Assembly (NCBI GenBank): GCA_017962365.1
Contig: JAGCVL010000003.1
Span: 49,454 to 113,453 of the forward strand
DNA: 64,000 bases
From: Candidatus Saccharimonadota bacterium
Lineage (GTDB): Bacteria > Patescibacteriota > Saccharimonadia > Saccharimonadales > Saccharimonadaceae
Reading direction: 5' to 3'
Made by a program: the position numbers and the translations under genes
The notes under the pieces: generated by a model
The model's database searches: none
What the model was told of the DNA's origin: nothing
The model's input: only the letters and a program-made list of their open reading frames with translations
Part shown: positions 9,127 to 17,741 of the stretch, piece after piece
Layout: each line of letters begins with the position of its first letter
Numbering within the stretch: position 1 is the stretch's first letter

Positions 9127-9723
9127 TTACATGGTGACGGATGCCACCACGGACATAGGGATGAACACGGCCCAGAAATCGTTGCCGATTTCGAGCATGT
9201 CCCAATTCTTCGTACCAGCAAACCAATTCAAAGGCTTGTTGGCATAAAGCATAACAAAGTTGGCATGCTCCGGGTCGCCAGCAATCTCAAACACTATACT
9301 AGTGTTCCTGTCATTGTGCCGGATGTCGCCGGCAATGACACCATAATTGGTATCGATGTTGCCGAATACACCGCGGCCCATGTCGGAAATTTCTTTCACG
9401 ACACGGCGAGCGAGGCGCCGATAGACGTGCGGGTTGGCCGCGTCGTCATTGACGGCACAGTCTCCGACCTCTTCAAGGGGCCAGTGGACCTTGCCATCCG
9501 CGACGAACTTGCGCACGCCTTTGATGGCAAAAGTCACCGGGCGCTCCCTTCCATTGGAGAAATGCGTGGAGTACGGCGTCAGAACGCCCTCAGCGCGCAG
9601 GTCGTAGCCCTCTCCGTCATCCAGGACGTCAAACCGGCCCCAATAGCGGGCCATGACTTCCTCCTTTGTGGCGGGTTCGGAAGATGTGCCATTTACAAAA
9701 ATGTCTTTTAAGTTTCGCTGCAT
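9127..9723 (-). CDS. Orphan protein A, paralogue of the 9859 product (198 aa)
   Basis: The family is not recognised. It resembles the product of 9859-10425. Both begin near R-N/T-LKD-I/V. Both share a C-terminal domain with NYGVIAGDIR (NYGAVAGDLR in the partner), then a NFVM-Y/F run, then GNDFWAVFIPM (GDSIWMVMLPF). No membrane segment or signal peptide is clear; the hydrophobic C-terminus (AVFIPMSVVASVTM) is notable. It has its own consensus promoter, a 5' hairpin and the Shine-Dalgarno AAGGGGG. Codons are GC-rich relative to fusA and tuf, which flank the pair on the opposite strand. Confidence 0.75.
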   Translation of the reverse strand: MQRNLKDIFVNGTSSEPATKEEVMARYWGRFDVLDDGEGYDLRAEGVLTPYSTHFSNGRERPVTFAIKGVRKFVADGKVHWPLEEVGDCAVNDDAANPHVYRRLARRVVKEISDMGRGVFGNIDTNYGVIAGDIRHNDRNTSIVFEIAGDPEHANFVMLYANKPLNWFAGTKNWDMLEIGNDFWAVFIPMSVVASVTM

Positions 9724-9751
9724 TTTCTAATCCCCCTTAGGATAATTTTTT

Positions 9752-9776
9752 AGCCTAAGCATGCAGAACCTAGGCT
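9752..9776 (-). promoter_or_regulatory. 5' leader hairpin of the 9127 gene
   Basis: Near-perfect stem AGCCTAAG / CCTAGGCT at the 5' end of the predicted leader, just downstream of the -10 and upstream of the Shine-Dalgarno. Confidence 0.5.
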
Positions 9777-9784
9777 ATCTTTCT

Positions 9785-9813
9785 ATTATAACATACTTAT
9801 GTAAAAAAGTCAA
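9785..9813 (-). promoter_or_regulatory. Consensus promoter of the 9127 gene
   Basis: Minus strand: TTGACT (9813-9808), a 17-nt spacer ending in TGT, TATAAT (9790-9785). Confidence 0.75.
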
Positions 9814-9830
9814 CCGCCTCTGCATTTTAA

Positions 9831-9854
9831 AGCCCTCGACTATCGCCGAGGGCT
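9831..9854. terminator. Hairpin after the 9859 gene
   Basis: Stem AGCCCTCG / CGAGGGCT directly past the minus-strand stop. The T-run is short, so termination strength is uncertain. Confidence 0.6.
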
Positions 9855-9858
9855 ATTA

Positions 9859-10425
9859 TTAGAAGACGTTCTTTACCACGAGATAGAATGGTAACATTAC
9901 CATCCAGATACTATCGCCAACCTGTACGACGGTGCGACTCTCTACGATGCCAGAAAACTCTGGCCTCTTATCGGAATAGAACATGACAAAATTGATGCCA
10001 TGGTGACCGGTGGCAACTTTGAAAACTGGGTCACCAGTAGTGGTGTCGCAGCGTAAATCACCGGCAACGGCGCCATAGTTAGCGTCATCAACTCCCAACA
10101 AATGAGCGATGACCGACGCAACGTCGGAGTGTTCGTTGATTCCTTCGATTACTTCTTTGAGCGGGTAATGACCTCTGGTCATCCGAACGGTCGGCAGAAG
10201 CATCGTGAACTTGGTGCGGCGCAGCGGCCGATCCTCTATAGCGCACATCGTGAACTTTCCGTCGGCGCAGAGGGCAAAAGAATTGGCATCTCTTTTTTCT
10301 ACCGAGAAGACGGGGCTATACTGAGATTGCAGCTCGTCCAGCCCGACCGGACGATCGGAGAAGGGTTTCTCGCTTAAAACAACATCTTTTAAGGTTCTGG
10401 TGTCTACTTTCACACTAGACATCAT
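9859..10425 (-). CDS. Orphan protein B, paralogue of the 9127 product (188 aa)
   Basis: The function is unknown. It aligns by eye with the 9127 product along the whole C-terminal half (NYGAVAGDLR, INFVMFYSDK, GDSIWMVMLPF) and at the N-terminus (RTLKDVV). The start may be either of two consecutive ATG codons (10425 or 10422); GGGGGT lies about 8 nt upstream. The gene has its own TTGACG-17-TAAGAT promoter and a hairpin near the mRNA 5' end, as for its paralogue. The two genes look like a tandem duplication inserted between fusA and tuf. Confidence 0.75.
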   Translation of the reverse strand: MMSSVKVDTRTLKDVVLSEKPFSDRPVGLDELQSQYSPVFSVEKRDANSFALCADGKFTMCAIEDRPLRRTKFTMLLPTVRMTRGHYPLKEVIEGINEHSDVASVIAHLLGVDDANYGAVAGDLRCDTTTGDPVFKVATGHHGINFVMFYSDKRPEFSGIVESRTVVQVGDSIWMVMLPFYLVVKNVF

Positions 10426-10446
10426 CTATACCCCCAAATTAATATT

Positions 10447-10465
10447 CCCGAGCAAAATGCTCAGG
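10447..10465 (-). promoter_or_regulatory. 5' leader hairpin of the 9859 gene
   Basis: CCCGAGCA and TGCTCAGG form a stem with a 3-nt loop, directly after the promoter and before the Shine-Dalgarno. Confidence 0.5.
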
Positions 10466-10472
10466 TGTTAAT

Positions 10473-10501
10473 ATCTTATCACTATTTGACATTTTCGTCA
10501 A
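10473..10501 (-). promoter_or_regulatory. Promoter of the 9859 gene
   Basis: Minus strand: TTGACG (10501-10496), a 17-nt spacer ending in TGA, TAAGAT (10478-10473). Confidence 0.65.
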
Positions 10502-10542
10502 GGTCCTACGCTAAATTTTGGTATTGATTTTCGAAAAACCCC

Positions 10543-10571
10543 TTGACCTTTGGCGTAAAATAGTCTAAAAT
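10543..10571 (+). promoter_or_regulatory. Promoter and leader stem of tuf
   Basis: TTGACC (10543-10548), a 17-nt spacer, TAAAAT (10566-10571). The leader then contains an 8-bp stem TTTGGAGC (10585-10592) / GCTCCAAA (10607-10614) ahead of the Shine-Dalgarno AAAAGGAGA. Confidence 0.7.
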
Positions 10572-10640
10572 AGTAACGTAGAGATTTGGAGCTGGTTTTT
10601 ATTAGCGCTCCAAACGTAAATAAAATTAAAAGGAGAATGA

Positions 10641-11825
10641 ATGGCAAATTTTGACCGTTCCAAGCCGCATATCAATGTCGGCACCATGGGTCACGTCGAC
10701 CATGGTAAAACTACTTTAACCGCTGCTATCACTACGGTGCTCTCGAAGAGACTTCCATCTGAGGTGAATAAGCCAGTGGCCTATGACCAAATCGATAACG
10801 CGCCTGAGGAAAAGGCTCGTGGTATTACCATCGCGACCTCTCACCAGGAATACGAATCTGAAAAGCGTCACTATGCACACGTCGATATGCCAGGTCACGC
10901 AGACTACATTAAGAACATGATTACCGGCGCTGCACAGGTAGATGGTGCTATCCTCGTGGTGGCTGCGAACGATGGTCCGCTTCCACAGACCCGCGAGCAC
11001 GTACTTCTTGCTCACCAGGTGAACGTACCAAAGATCATCGTCTTCCTTAACAAGATGGACCTTGCTGACCCAGAGCTCGTCGAGCTCGTCGAGATGGACG
11101 TCCGCGACCTTCTCAACAAGTACGGCTTTGATGGCGACAACGCGCCAATCATCAAGGGTTCTGCTACTAAGGCTCTTGAGGGCGACAAAGAAAACGAAGA
11201 CGCTATCATGGAGCTCGTCAAGGCTATGGATGAATACTTTGACATTCCAGAGCACGATCTTGACAAACCATTCCTAATGCCAATCGAGGATGTCTTCTCG
11301 ATCAAGGGTCGTGGTACGGTTGCTACTGGTCGTATCGAGCAGGGCGTCGTCAAGTTGAACGACGAAGTTGAAATCGTCGGTCTCCGCGACACTCAGAAGT
11401 CGGTTGTGACTGGTATCGAGGCCTTCCACAAGACCTTGGATCAGGGTCAAGCTGGCGACAACGCTGGTCTTCTTCTCCGCGGTATTGAGCGTGATCAGAT
11501 CGAGCGTGGTCAGGTAATTGCAAAGCCTGGTACGATTACTCCGCACACTGAGTTTGAGGCACAGGTTTATATCTTGAAGAAAGAGGAAGGTGGTCGCCAC
11601 ACTCCATTCTCCAAGGGCTACAAGCCACAGTTCTACTTCCGCACCACCGATGTGACTGGTGAAGTTGAGCTTCCAGCTGACAAGGAAATCGTCATGCCTG
11701 GCGATCAGGTGACCTTCAACGTTAAGCTGCTTGCTCCTGTCGCTATGAACAACAACGACCGCTTCGCTATCCGTGAAGGTGGCAAGACCGTTGGTTCTGG
11801 TGTTATCACTAAGGTTATAAAGTAG
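10641..11825 (+). CDS. tuf: Elongation factor Tu
   Basis: A 394-residue, full-length EF-Tu, which delivers aminoacyl-tRNA to the ribosome in its GTP form. G1 is GHVDHGKTT (17-25), switch I includes [10 protein letters not shown]3 is DMPGHADY (usually DCPGHADY), G4 is NKMD, and domains II and III follow with the usual C-terminal [14 protein letters not shown]. The start follows an AAAAGGAGA Shine-Dalgarno. Codon use is strongly biased, as expected for an abundant protein. It is transcribed separately from rpsJ, with a terminator between them. Confidence 0.98.
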   Translation: MANFDRSKPHINVGTMGHVDHGKTTLTAAITTVLSKRLPSEVNKPVAYDQIDNAPEEKARGITIATSHQEYESEKRHYAHVDMPGHADYIKNMITGAAQVDGAILVVAANDGPLPQTREHVLLAHQVNVPKIIVFLNKMDLADPELVELVEMDVRDLLNKYGFDGDNAPIIKGSATKALEGDKENEDAIMELVKAMDEYFDIPEHDLDKPFLMPIEDVFSIKGRGTVATGRIEQGVVKLNDEVEIVGLRDTQKSVVTGIEAFHKTLDQGQAGDNAGLLLRGIERDQIERGQVIAKPGTITPHTEFEAQVYILKKEEGGRHTPFSKGYKPQFYFRTTDVTGEVELPADKEIVMPGDQVTFNVKLLAPVAMNNNDRFAIREGGKTVGSGVITKVIK

Positions 11826-11837
11826 TTAGATACGCTT

Positions 11838-11867
11838 AAAATCCCTCCTTTACAGGAGGGATTTTTT
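11838..11867 (+). terminator. Intrinsic terminator of tuf
   Basis: Stem AAATCCCTCCT / AGGAGGGATTT with loop TTAC, then a T-run. Confidence 0.9.
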
Positions 11868-11868
11868 G

Positions 11869-11877
11869 TGATATAAT
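11869..11877 (+). promoter_or_regulatory. Extended -10 of rpsJ
   Basis: TGATATAAT. The leader of about 70 nt carries complementary segments (ATCTGAAGATAAC near the start, GTTATCAGAT near the end) and the Shine-Dalgarno AAAGGAAAG. Confidence 0.6.
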
Positions 11878-11952
11878 CTGAAGATAACAAATATTAATTA
11901 TCAAATCTGAAAAACTAATGTCTTAGAGGTTATCAGATAAAGAAAGGAAAGC

Positions 11953-12291
11953 ATGGCAGAAGCAAAGAAAGAAGCCAAAAAAGCTGAGGGTCTGACCATC
12001 CGCATCCGCCTAAAGGCGTATGATCACCGGGTAATAGACCAGAGCGCAAAGCAAATCGTAGACACCGCAATCCGGACCGGCGCCAGGGTATCTGGGCCAA
12101 TCCCCCTACCAACCAAGCGGTCTACTTTTACCGTAGTGAAGTCGCCACACGTCTACAAGACCGGTGGTGAGGCTTTCGAAATGAAAGTTCACAAGCGCCT
12201 AATTGACATCTCAAATGCTACCCCGAAGACGATTGAAAGTTTGCAAAATCTTTCACTCCCAGCGGGTGTCGATGCAGAAATCAGAATGTAA
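11953..12291 (+). CDS. rpsJ: 30S ribosomal protein S10
   Basis: A 112-residue S10 with a short Lys-rich extension (residues 1-15) before the conserved core. The core shows [36 protein letters not shown] and the C-terminal helix region. S10 sits in the 30S head; in other bacteria it also pairs with NusB in antitermination. It forms a separate unit bounded by terminators here, rather than leading the long S10 ribosomal-protein operon; the other S10-operon genes are not within this window downstream. Confidence 0.96.
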   Translation: MAEAKKEAKKAEGLTIRIRLKAYDHRVIDQSAKQIVDTAIRTGARVSGPIPLPTKRSTFTVVKSPHVYKTGGEAFEMKVHKRLIDISNATPKTIESLQNLSLPAGVDAEIRM

Positions 12292-12298
12292 GACATTT

Positions 12299-12332
12299 AA
12301 AAATCCCCCGGTTAAAGATCGGGGGATTTTTT
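12299..12332. terminator. Terminator of rpsJ, possibly shared with manC
   Basis: Stem AATCCCCCG / CGGGGGATT followed by a T-run on the plus strand and, in the other direction, by AAATG after a short T-run. It lies between convergent genes. Confidence 0.85.
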
Positions 12333-12344
12333 GGAGACTAGGGT

Positions 12345-13526
12345 TTAGACCGTGCGGTCGATGGGCTGAGAAACAATTGCGACGAGTCTACCGTCAGCTC
12401 TACGTTCGACATAGACGACGTAGTTTTTGACGCCGACGAAGCCCGCAATCAGTTCTTTTGAGATGTTTGAGTGAAGCACGATGTTGTTTCGTGCACCCAT
12501 CGAGAAGTCCTCAGTGAGGATATCTTGATGCTTCAAGTAATCCTCGGCGAGGAGCTTGATTTTTTGACTTTCAGCCCGTTTTGCGATTACGATAATCGGG
12601 CGCTCGCCAATGACTGTGAAGACCACAGCGTCGTCTTCGCAGCCGCTAGCGTGGAGTTCCATGCCTTCACTGGCATAAAATAAGCTGCGCCGACAGTCAG
12701 AGCGTTCGATAATGCCACCACCGAGGCTGGCATTTTTATGATTGGGAGTTTTGGCGGAAATCGCATAGAGCGAATCCAGCGTGCCACAATCATACCATCT
12801 GAAAGTGCCAACAGCGATTTTCAGATTGCCAATTTTCGCCATGAAGGCGTCTGTGCTGATGCCGGCGTACGCTTCGTGCGGATAAAATTTCTCGCAGATG
12901 AGTTTTGCGGGCCAGACATTGATGCCAGTATTGCAAGCGGAGTTGCCGCTACGCATGATAGCATCTGCAATGTGGCGCTCGGGTTTTTCGACAAAGCTGT
13001 TTACGGTGTGGTAAAATCCATCTTCTTTGTCGTAGATAGCATGACCACACCCCATGGCGGTGACAATGTCACCGATTTTGACGCCCACGATCACTGCGTC
13101 GCCTTGGCTGGCGCCAGTGACAGCGGTTTCGATAGTGTCGGCAAAGCCTTCACCGGAGATGTACTGATCCGACGGCGTATTAATAACGATGCCGTCCGGG
13201 TCAATATCGCGGACGAATTCCGCTGCACGAATCATGTTGACGGGATATCCCAACTTCGGATCAAGCTGGATGATATTCTGAGACAAAATGCCGCGCGGCA
13301 GGCACTGTTCCATGGCCAGAGCTTTTTGCCCCGGCGAGGTTACCGTGATAATGATTTGCGTGGGTTTGACGCCAATTGCTTTGAAGTTTTCGATGGTTTT
13401 CTGGATGAACGTATTTTTATCATCCAGTTGACAGAATTGCTTTGGGCAATCGGGGTGGCTGATGGGGAAAAGGCGTGTACCTTGCCCACCAGCGATTACC
13501 GCTACCCACAGATGCCTTGGGTCCAT
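12345..13526 (-). CDS. manC: Mannose-1-phosphate guanylyltransferase
   Basis: A 393-residue nucleotidyltransferase that makes GDP-mannose from GTP and mannose-1-phosphate for surface glycans. The N-terminal signature AVIAGGQGTRLFPISHPDCPKQF (about 9-31) is the GMP pyrophosphorylase motif. Sugar-binding segments FVEKPERHIADAI and NTGINVWPAK follow, and a C-terminal domain of the ManC type ends the protein. There is no fused isomerase domain. The start is set by TAGGAGGCG, 5 nt upstream. The gene has its own promoter and 5' hairpin. The adjacent envelope operon fits its role. Confidence 0.88.
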   Translation of the reverse strand: MDPRHLWVAVIAGGQGTRLFPISHPDCPKQFCQLDDKNTFIQKTIENFKAIGVKPTQIIITVTSPGQKALAMEQCLPRGILSQNIIQLDPKLGYPVNMIRAAEFVRDIDPDGIVINTPSDQYISGEGFADTIETAVTGASQGDAVIVGVKIGDIVTAMGCGHAIYDKEDGFYHTVNSFVEKPERHIADAIMRSGNSACNTGINVWPAKLICEKFYPHEAYAGISTDAFMAKIGNLKIAVGTFRWYDCGTLDSLYAISAKTPNHKNASLGGGIIERSDCRRSLFYASEGMELHASGCEDDAVVFTVIGERPIIVIAKRAESQKIKLLAEDYLKHQDILTEDFSMGARNNIVLHSNISKELIAGFVGVKNYVVYVERRADGRLVAIVSQPIDRTV

Positions 13527-13564
13527 AGTATCGCCTCCTAGTCTAAATTTTCAAAGTACGTAAA

Positions 13565-13584
13565 AGATGCCCTAAAAGGCATCT
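13565..13584 (-). promoter_or_regulatory. 5' leader hairpin of manC
   Basis: Stem AGATGCC / GGCATCT followed on the minus strand by TTTT, at the very 5' end of the transcript. It could act as a stabiliser or an attenuator. Confidence 0.5.
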
Positions 13585-13590
13585 CCTTTA

Positions 13591-13619
13591 ATTATATCAC
13601 ATTTTGCGTATTTTTGCAA
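13591..13619 (-). promoter_or_regulatory. Promoter of manC
   Basis: Minus strand: TTGCAA, a 17-nt spacer ending in TGA, TATAAT. Confidence 0.65.
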
Positions 13620-13626
13620 TATGAGA

Positions 13627-13632
13627 TATAAT
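13627..13632 (+). promoter_or_regulatory. -10 for the leaderless MurF-like gene
   Basis: TATAAT ends 7 nt before ATG 13640. No Shine-Dalgarno fits. Confidence 0.6.
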
Positions 13633-13639
13633 AGATGTC

Positions 13640-14911
13640 ATGAGTGTTTCTGAACTCAAGAAAAAAATATACTTTAATGTGGCAGCATATTTTCGGTATT
13701 TTGCTAGGCGCGTACTAAAAAGGTGGCAACCGCGAGTGATTGCGGTGACCGGTTCGGCGGGGAAGACCACGATGATGACAATGCTAGAGCATGAAATCGG
13801 TAAAAAGGCCCGGTTTTCACATGACGCAAATTCGGCTTTTGGGATACCGTTTGATATTTTGGGGCTTCACGGAGTGAAAGGATCCAAGCTGAAGTGGGCG
13901 TGGCTTTTTGTTGCGGCGCCATTTTCGGGGCTTTTCCGTCGTCCAAGGCAAAAGCTCTATGTCGTGGAGATTGACGGCGAGAGGCCACACGAGGCGGAGT
14001 TTTTGGCCGAATGGCTAAAACCAGAGGTAACGATTTGGGTGTCAATCGGTCTTTCGCATGCGGTACAGTTTGAGAAGGTAGTAGAGGAAGGTAAATTTAA
14101 CAGCGTATCGGAGGCGATTACCGCAGAATTTGCCAATTTGCCAACCAACACGAGCAAGCGCGTATATATCGACGCGGATTCAAAGCTGATGGTGGAGGCT
14201 ACTCAGGGAATCAAGGCCAAGGTGATACCAATTAAAAAATCTTTGATGAAAAAGTACGTAGTTTATCCGGATTCGACCGATTTTACCTATGGGGATACGA
14301 CCTATCACTTTGATACGCCGCAGCCGAAAGATGTAGCATTTAATCTGTTTGTACTTAGTGACTTGCTAAAATATCTGAAGATACCATTTAATCCGGATTT
14401 TTCTGGGCTCAAGGTGGCGCCAGGAAGAAGCTCGTATTTTGAGGGCAAGAAGGGGATACAGATTGTGGATTGTAGTTACAACGCACACATGATTTCAATG
14501 GCGTCGACGCTCGATATGGTAAAGCGGATGCACGCGGAGAGAAAATGGCTCGTGATTGGTGATATTGTAGACCAGGGTTCGATGGAAGCTGAGGAACATA
14601 CTCGCCTGGCGGAGCTGATTGCGGCGGTTCGCCCAGATAAGGTAGTGCTAGTCGGGCGTCGGACAAAAGAATACACCGCGCCAAAATTAAAAGAGCTTGG
14701 CATATCGACAGTGGCAACAACCGACCCAAGGAAGGCGCTCGCATATCTTGAGAAGCGAATTACAGGGCGCGAGACATTGATTTTTAAGGGTAGCCAGTAT
14801 CTTGAGTGGATTATTGAGAAGCTACTTGCAAACCCAAAAGACGCCGCCAAACTTTGCCGAAGAGAGAAGGCCGCCGTGGAAAGACGTAAAAAATGGGGGC
14901 TTGATTCATGA
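13640..14911 (+). CDS. MurF-like Mur ligase
   Basis: A 423-residue ATP-dependent amide ligase. The central domain begins almost at once, with the P-loop VTGSAGKTT at about 36-44, then the metal-binding region and DCSYNAHMISM (MurF has DDSYNANP). The substrate-binding N-terminal domain of canonical MurF (about 80 residues) is replaced by a short basic helix, so the nucleotide precursor may be bound differently. It could be the D-Ala-D-Ala adding enzyme or act on another cell-wall precursor. It starts a five-gene operon and overlaps the next gene by ATGA. Confidence 0.82.
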   Translation: MSVSELKKKIYFNVAAYFRYFARRVLKRWQPRVIAVTGSAGKTTMMTMLEHEIGKKARFSHDANSAFGIPFDILGLHGVKGSKLKWAWLFVAAPFSGLFRRPRQKLYVVEIDGERPHEAEFLAEWLKPEVTIWVSIGLSHAVQFEKVVEEGKFNSVSEAITAEFANLPTNTSKRVYIDADSKLMVEATQGIKAKVIPIKKSLMKKYVVYPDSTDFTYGDTTYHFDTPQPKDVAFNLFVLSDLLKYLKIPFNPDFSGLKVAPGRSSYFEGKKGIQIVDCSYNAHMISMASTLDMVKRMHAERKWLVIGDIVDQGSMEAEEHTRLAELIAAVRPDKVVLVGRRTKEYTAPKLKELGISTVATTDPRKALAYLEKRITGRETLIFKGSQYLEWIIEKLLANPKDAAKLCRREKAAVERRKKWGLDS

Positions 14912-15597
14912 GCGATAATGTAGACCTCTATATTATACATGGCTGGACCTATACGGTAGAGCCGTGGAAGACGACTTTAAACTTGCTCGCCAAGAATGGT
15001 GTGCGAGTAAAGATGTTGCATGTGCCAGGGCTAACTGAGAAGTCCGATAAGGAATTTACGATTGATGACTATATAAAATGGGCCGACCGAGAGATACCAG
15101 ACGGAGCTGTGGCGCTCGGACATTCAAATGGCGGTCGGATTCTGCTGAATTTATGCTCTAAAAATCCGTCAAAATTAAAATATTTGATTTTGATGGATGC
15201 GGCTGGAGTATATGAGCCGTCTCGCAAGAAACAATTGGTAGAGAAAATCGCCAAGATTGGGCGACCTTTTAAGAAGATACCGGTCGTGAATAAGGCTTTT
15301 CATCGGCTAACTGGCACGACGGATTATTCTAGGGCGCCAGAAAATATGAAGAGAACCCTAGTGAATATGCTAGAATCTGATAAAAACTTAGATTTTGCGA
15401 AGGTAAAGACGCCGACTTTCATCATTTGGGGTAAAAAAGATACGACCACGCCACCAAGACAGGCAACCATAATGTATGAAAAATTACCACACGCTGAACT
15501 AAAGTTTTACGCCAATTGGACCCATGCGCCATATATCTCAGACCCTGAGGGCTTGGCGCGAGCGATTATGACTCTAGTCGGGAGGCTAAAAAAGTGA
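14908..15597 (+). CDS. Alpha/beta hydrolase
   Basis: A 229-residue alpha/beta-hydrolase fold. The oxyanion region IHGW is at 10-13, the nucleophile elbow GHSNGG at 71-76 (Ser73), the acid probably Asp in WGKKDTTTPP, and the histidine in NWTHAPY. It has no signal peptide, so it is probably cytoplasmic. The substrate cannot be told from sequence. It lies second in the envelope operon and overlaps the Mur ligase stop. Confidence 0.85.
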   Translation: MSDNVDLYIIHGWTYTVEPWKTTLNLLAKNGVRVKMLHVPGLTEKSDKEFTIDDYIKWADREIPDGAVALGHSNGGRILLNLCSKNPSKLKYLILMDAAGVYEPSRKKQLVEKIAKIGRPFKKIPVVNKAFHRLTGTTDYSRAPENMKRTLVNMLESDKNLDFAKVKTPTFIIWGKKDTTTPPRQATIMYEKLPHAELKFYANWTHAPYISDPEGLARAIMTLVGRLKK

Positions 15598-15637
15598 CGA
15601 ATAGAGTGCGGTTTAAGGCGATTTTAGGAGGAGTAAG

Positions 15638-16741
15638 ATGAAGAAGCATTATTTTCTCGGTCTTGCGGTTGGAGTAAAGCACCCCTTTAAACAGCTTTTT
15701 TTGCATGGTACAGCTAAGGATTCGGAGGAGCTCACAAAATACCTTGATAAAAGATATTCCGGTGAGGTCATGCTGTGCAAGAATGGCCGATCGGCCTTAA
15801 CTTTGGCGCTCAAAGCATATTTTAACCAAGGTGACACGATAATCGTCAATGGCTTTACGTGTTATGCGGTATACGAAGCGGTAAAAGCGGCCGGGATGAA
15901 GCCGGTTTTTGCAGACATTTCGCGTGAGAATCTAAATTTTACGACTGAGACGCTTGAAAAGGTAGTGAGTGACGATGCGGCTGGCATTATCGTCCAAAAT
16001 ACCTTGGGAAATCCGGTTGACATGGTGGCGATTGAGAGATTTGCTGGAAAACATGGGTTGGTGATAATCGAAGACTTGGCGCATTCGGCCGGTCTGGAAT
16101 ATCCAGATGGGCGCGAAGCGGGGACGGTGGGTGCAGCGACGATACTATCATTCGGCAAAGAAAAGTCAGTGGATGCAATTTCTGGTGGCGCGGTAATCTT
16201 TAGGCATCCCAAAAGACACGAGATTAAAGCGCCTACCAAATTGCCGAAAATTTCCGACTATCTCAGAGAGCGATGGTATCCGGTATTTGGACTATGGTGC
16301 CGAAGATTGACCAGAATTGGTCTTGGTGGGGTACTAATGAGGGTGCTCCTTGCGGTGCATTTTGTCGAGAGATCGGCCGATAATCGCCTGGACATTACCA
16401 GAAGACCAGCACATTTTGAAGCCAAAATAGCACTTTCTGAGCTTAAAAACCTCAGAAAATCTGGGAGCCGGCGCGTCAGGGAATTTTATCTAGTGGACGA
16501 CAGAAGGGCGACATTAGACGAATTACAGGAAGCTGGCTATTTCTTTGGTGGATTTTGGTATGAGCGACCAGTATCGCCAAAGAGATATTACAAAAAAGTT
16601 CATTTCGATGAGGCGGCCTGCCCGACAGCCGTAAAAGTATCCCAGCAAATCATAAACCTGCCGACATATTACAATGAAAGTGATTTGGCACTGGCGAGGA
16701 TAATAATCAAAAAACATTTAATAGAGGAGGAGCATGACTAA
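15638..16741 (+). CDS. DegT/DnrJ/EryC1-type PLP aminotransferase
   Basis: A 367-residue fold-type I PLP enzyme. The core motifs are NGFTCYAVYEAVKAAGMKPVFADI, IVQNTLGNPVDM, IEDLAHSAG and the PLP-lysine region LSFGKEKSVDAISGGAV, where the second Lys of GKEK lies at the usual distance from Ser-Phe. Relatives aminate keto-sugars for surface polysaccharides. A TAGGAGGAG Shine-Dalgarno fixes the start. The stop overlaps the first FemAB gene. The substrate is unknown; an envelope role is inferred from the neighbours. Confidence 0.82.
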   Translation: MKKHYFLGLAVGVKHPFKQLFLHGTAKDSEELTKYLDKRYSGEVMLCKNGRSALTLALKAYFNQGDTIIVNGFTCYAVYEAVKAAGMKPVFADISRENLNFTTETLEKVVSDDAAGIIVQNTLGNPVDMVAIERFAGKHGLVIIEDLAHSAGLEYPDGREAGTVGAATILSFGKEKSVDAISGGAVIFRHPKRHEIKAPTKLPKISDYLRERWYPVFGLWCRRLTRIGLGGVLMRVLLAVHFVERSADNRLDITRRPAHFEAKIALSELKNLRKSGSRRVREFYLVDDRRATLDELQEAGYFFGGFWYERPVSPKRYYKKVHFDEAACPTAVKVSQQIINLPTYYNESDLALARIIIKKHLIEEEHD

Positions 16742-17741
16742 GCCTAGCGAATTAGACAATTTTGCTGCTAAGTGGGAAAGTGTATTGAGACGGTTTCCAG
16801 AAGCGAACTTTCTACAGTCGGTCAAATACGGCAAAATGAACGAACTCCTCGGCTGTAAAGCAATCATAGATGATTTTGGCGGTAAAGGTTGGGCGCTCAT
16901 GATAGTGCGCGACGCAAAACGCGGAAGATATCTCGAGATTCCGTGCGGACCGCTTACTGATTGGGGCGACAAGACGGTGGTGAAGGAAATTTTTGACCGC
17001 ATCGCCGAGGTTGGACGGGAAGAAAAATGCGTTTTTGTGCGCGTACGACCACAACTTGAGATGAATGAAAAAAATCTAAAACTACTGGAAAGTTTACAAC
17101 TCAAGAAATCACCGATGCATCTCGCAGCAGAGCATACAGTCATAATGGACCTAAATTTGTCAGAGGAGGAGCTACTAGCTAAGATGCGACGGCAAACTCG
17201 CTATGAAGTGCGCCGGTCCGATAAGCTTGGCATCAAGGTGACTTCCGGAAATTCGGAGGCGGATTTTAAAGAATTTCATAGTGTACAGATGGAGACTGCC
17301 AAAAGACAAGGGTTTGTGCCTCCGTCACTTGATGTTTTGTTGTCGACGAGGGAAGCATTCGGAGAGGATGCAAAAATTTACAAGGCCGTAACGAGCGAAG
17401 GCGAGGTGATAGCTTACGGACTTATAATATGTGGCGGTAAGGAAGGAGATTATTATGAGGCCGCCTCGACGGATTTAAATCGTAAATTGCCTGGAGCGTA
17501 TGCACTTTTATGGAAAGCTGCAAGAGATTTGAAGGCGTCTAATTATTCGCGTTTTAATTTATGGGGGATTGCGCCGGCCGGACAGCCCACGCATCGGTAT
17601 GCCGGAGTGACTACGTTTAAGACCGGCTTTACAGATGGCGTGGTTGAATTTGTGCCAGCGCACGACCTGGTGCTGTCAAAAATTGGATATTTTAAAGACT
17701 ACATAGTGGAAGAAATTAGAAGAAAACGGAGGCATCTATAA
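16734..17741 (+). CDS. FemAB-family peptidoglycan bridge transferase, copy 1
   Basis: A 335-residue tandem-GNAT FemA/FemB/FemX-like protein. Family members add amino acids from aminoacyl-tRNA to the lipid II stem peptide. Conserved blocks are NFLQSVKYGKMNELLG, RYLEIPCGPLTDWGDK, VFVRVRPQLE, MRRQTRYEVRRSDKLGI, the AYGLIICGG strand, GAYALLWKAARDLK and YSRFNLWGIAP. It overlaps the aminotransferase by 8 nt and abuts copy 2, with which it is clearly paralogous. Confidence 0.88.
   Translation: MTKPSELDNFAAKWESVLRRFPEANFLQSVKYGKMNELLGCKAIIDDFGGKGWALMIVRDAKRGRYLEIPCGPLTDWGDKTVVKEIFDRIAEVGREEKCVFVRVRPQLEMNEKNLKLLESLQLKKSPMHLAAEHTVIMDLNLSEEELLAKMRRQTRYEVRRSDKLGIKVTSGNSEADFKEFHSVQMETAKRQGFVPPSLDVLLSTREAFGEDAKIYKAVTSEGEVIAYGLIICGGKEGDYYEAASTDLNRKLPGAYALLWKAARDLKASNYSRFNLWGIAPAGQPTHRYAGVTTFKTGFTDGVVEFVPAHDLVLSKIGYFKDYIVEEIRRKRRHL

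Noticed and set aside
9265..9711. Plus-strand ORF opposite the 9127 gene
   Set aside because: It is a shadow of the minus-strand gene, which has the promoter, Shine-Dalgarno, paralogue and terminator.
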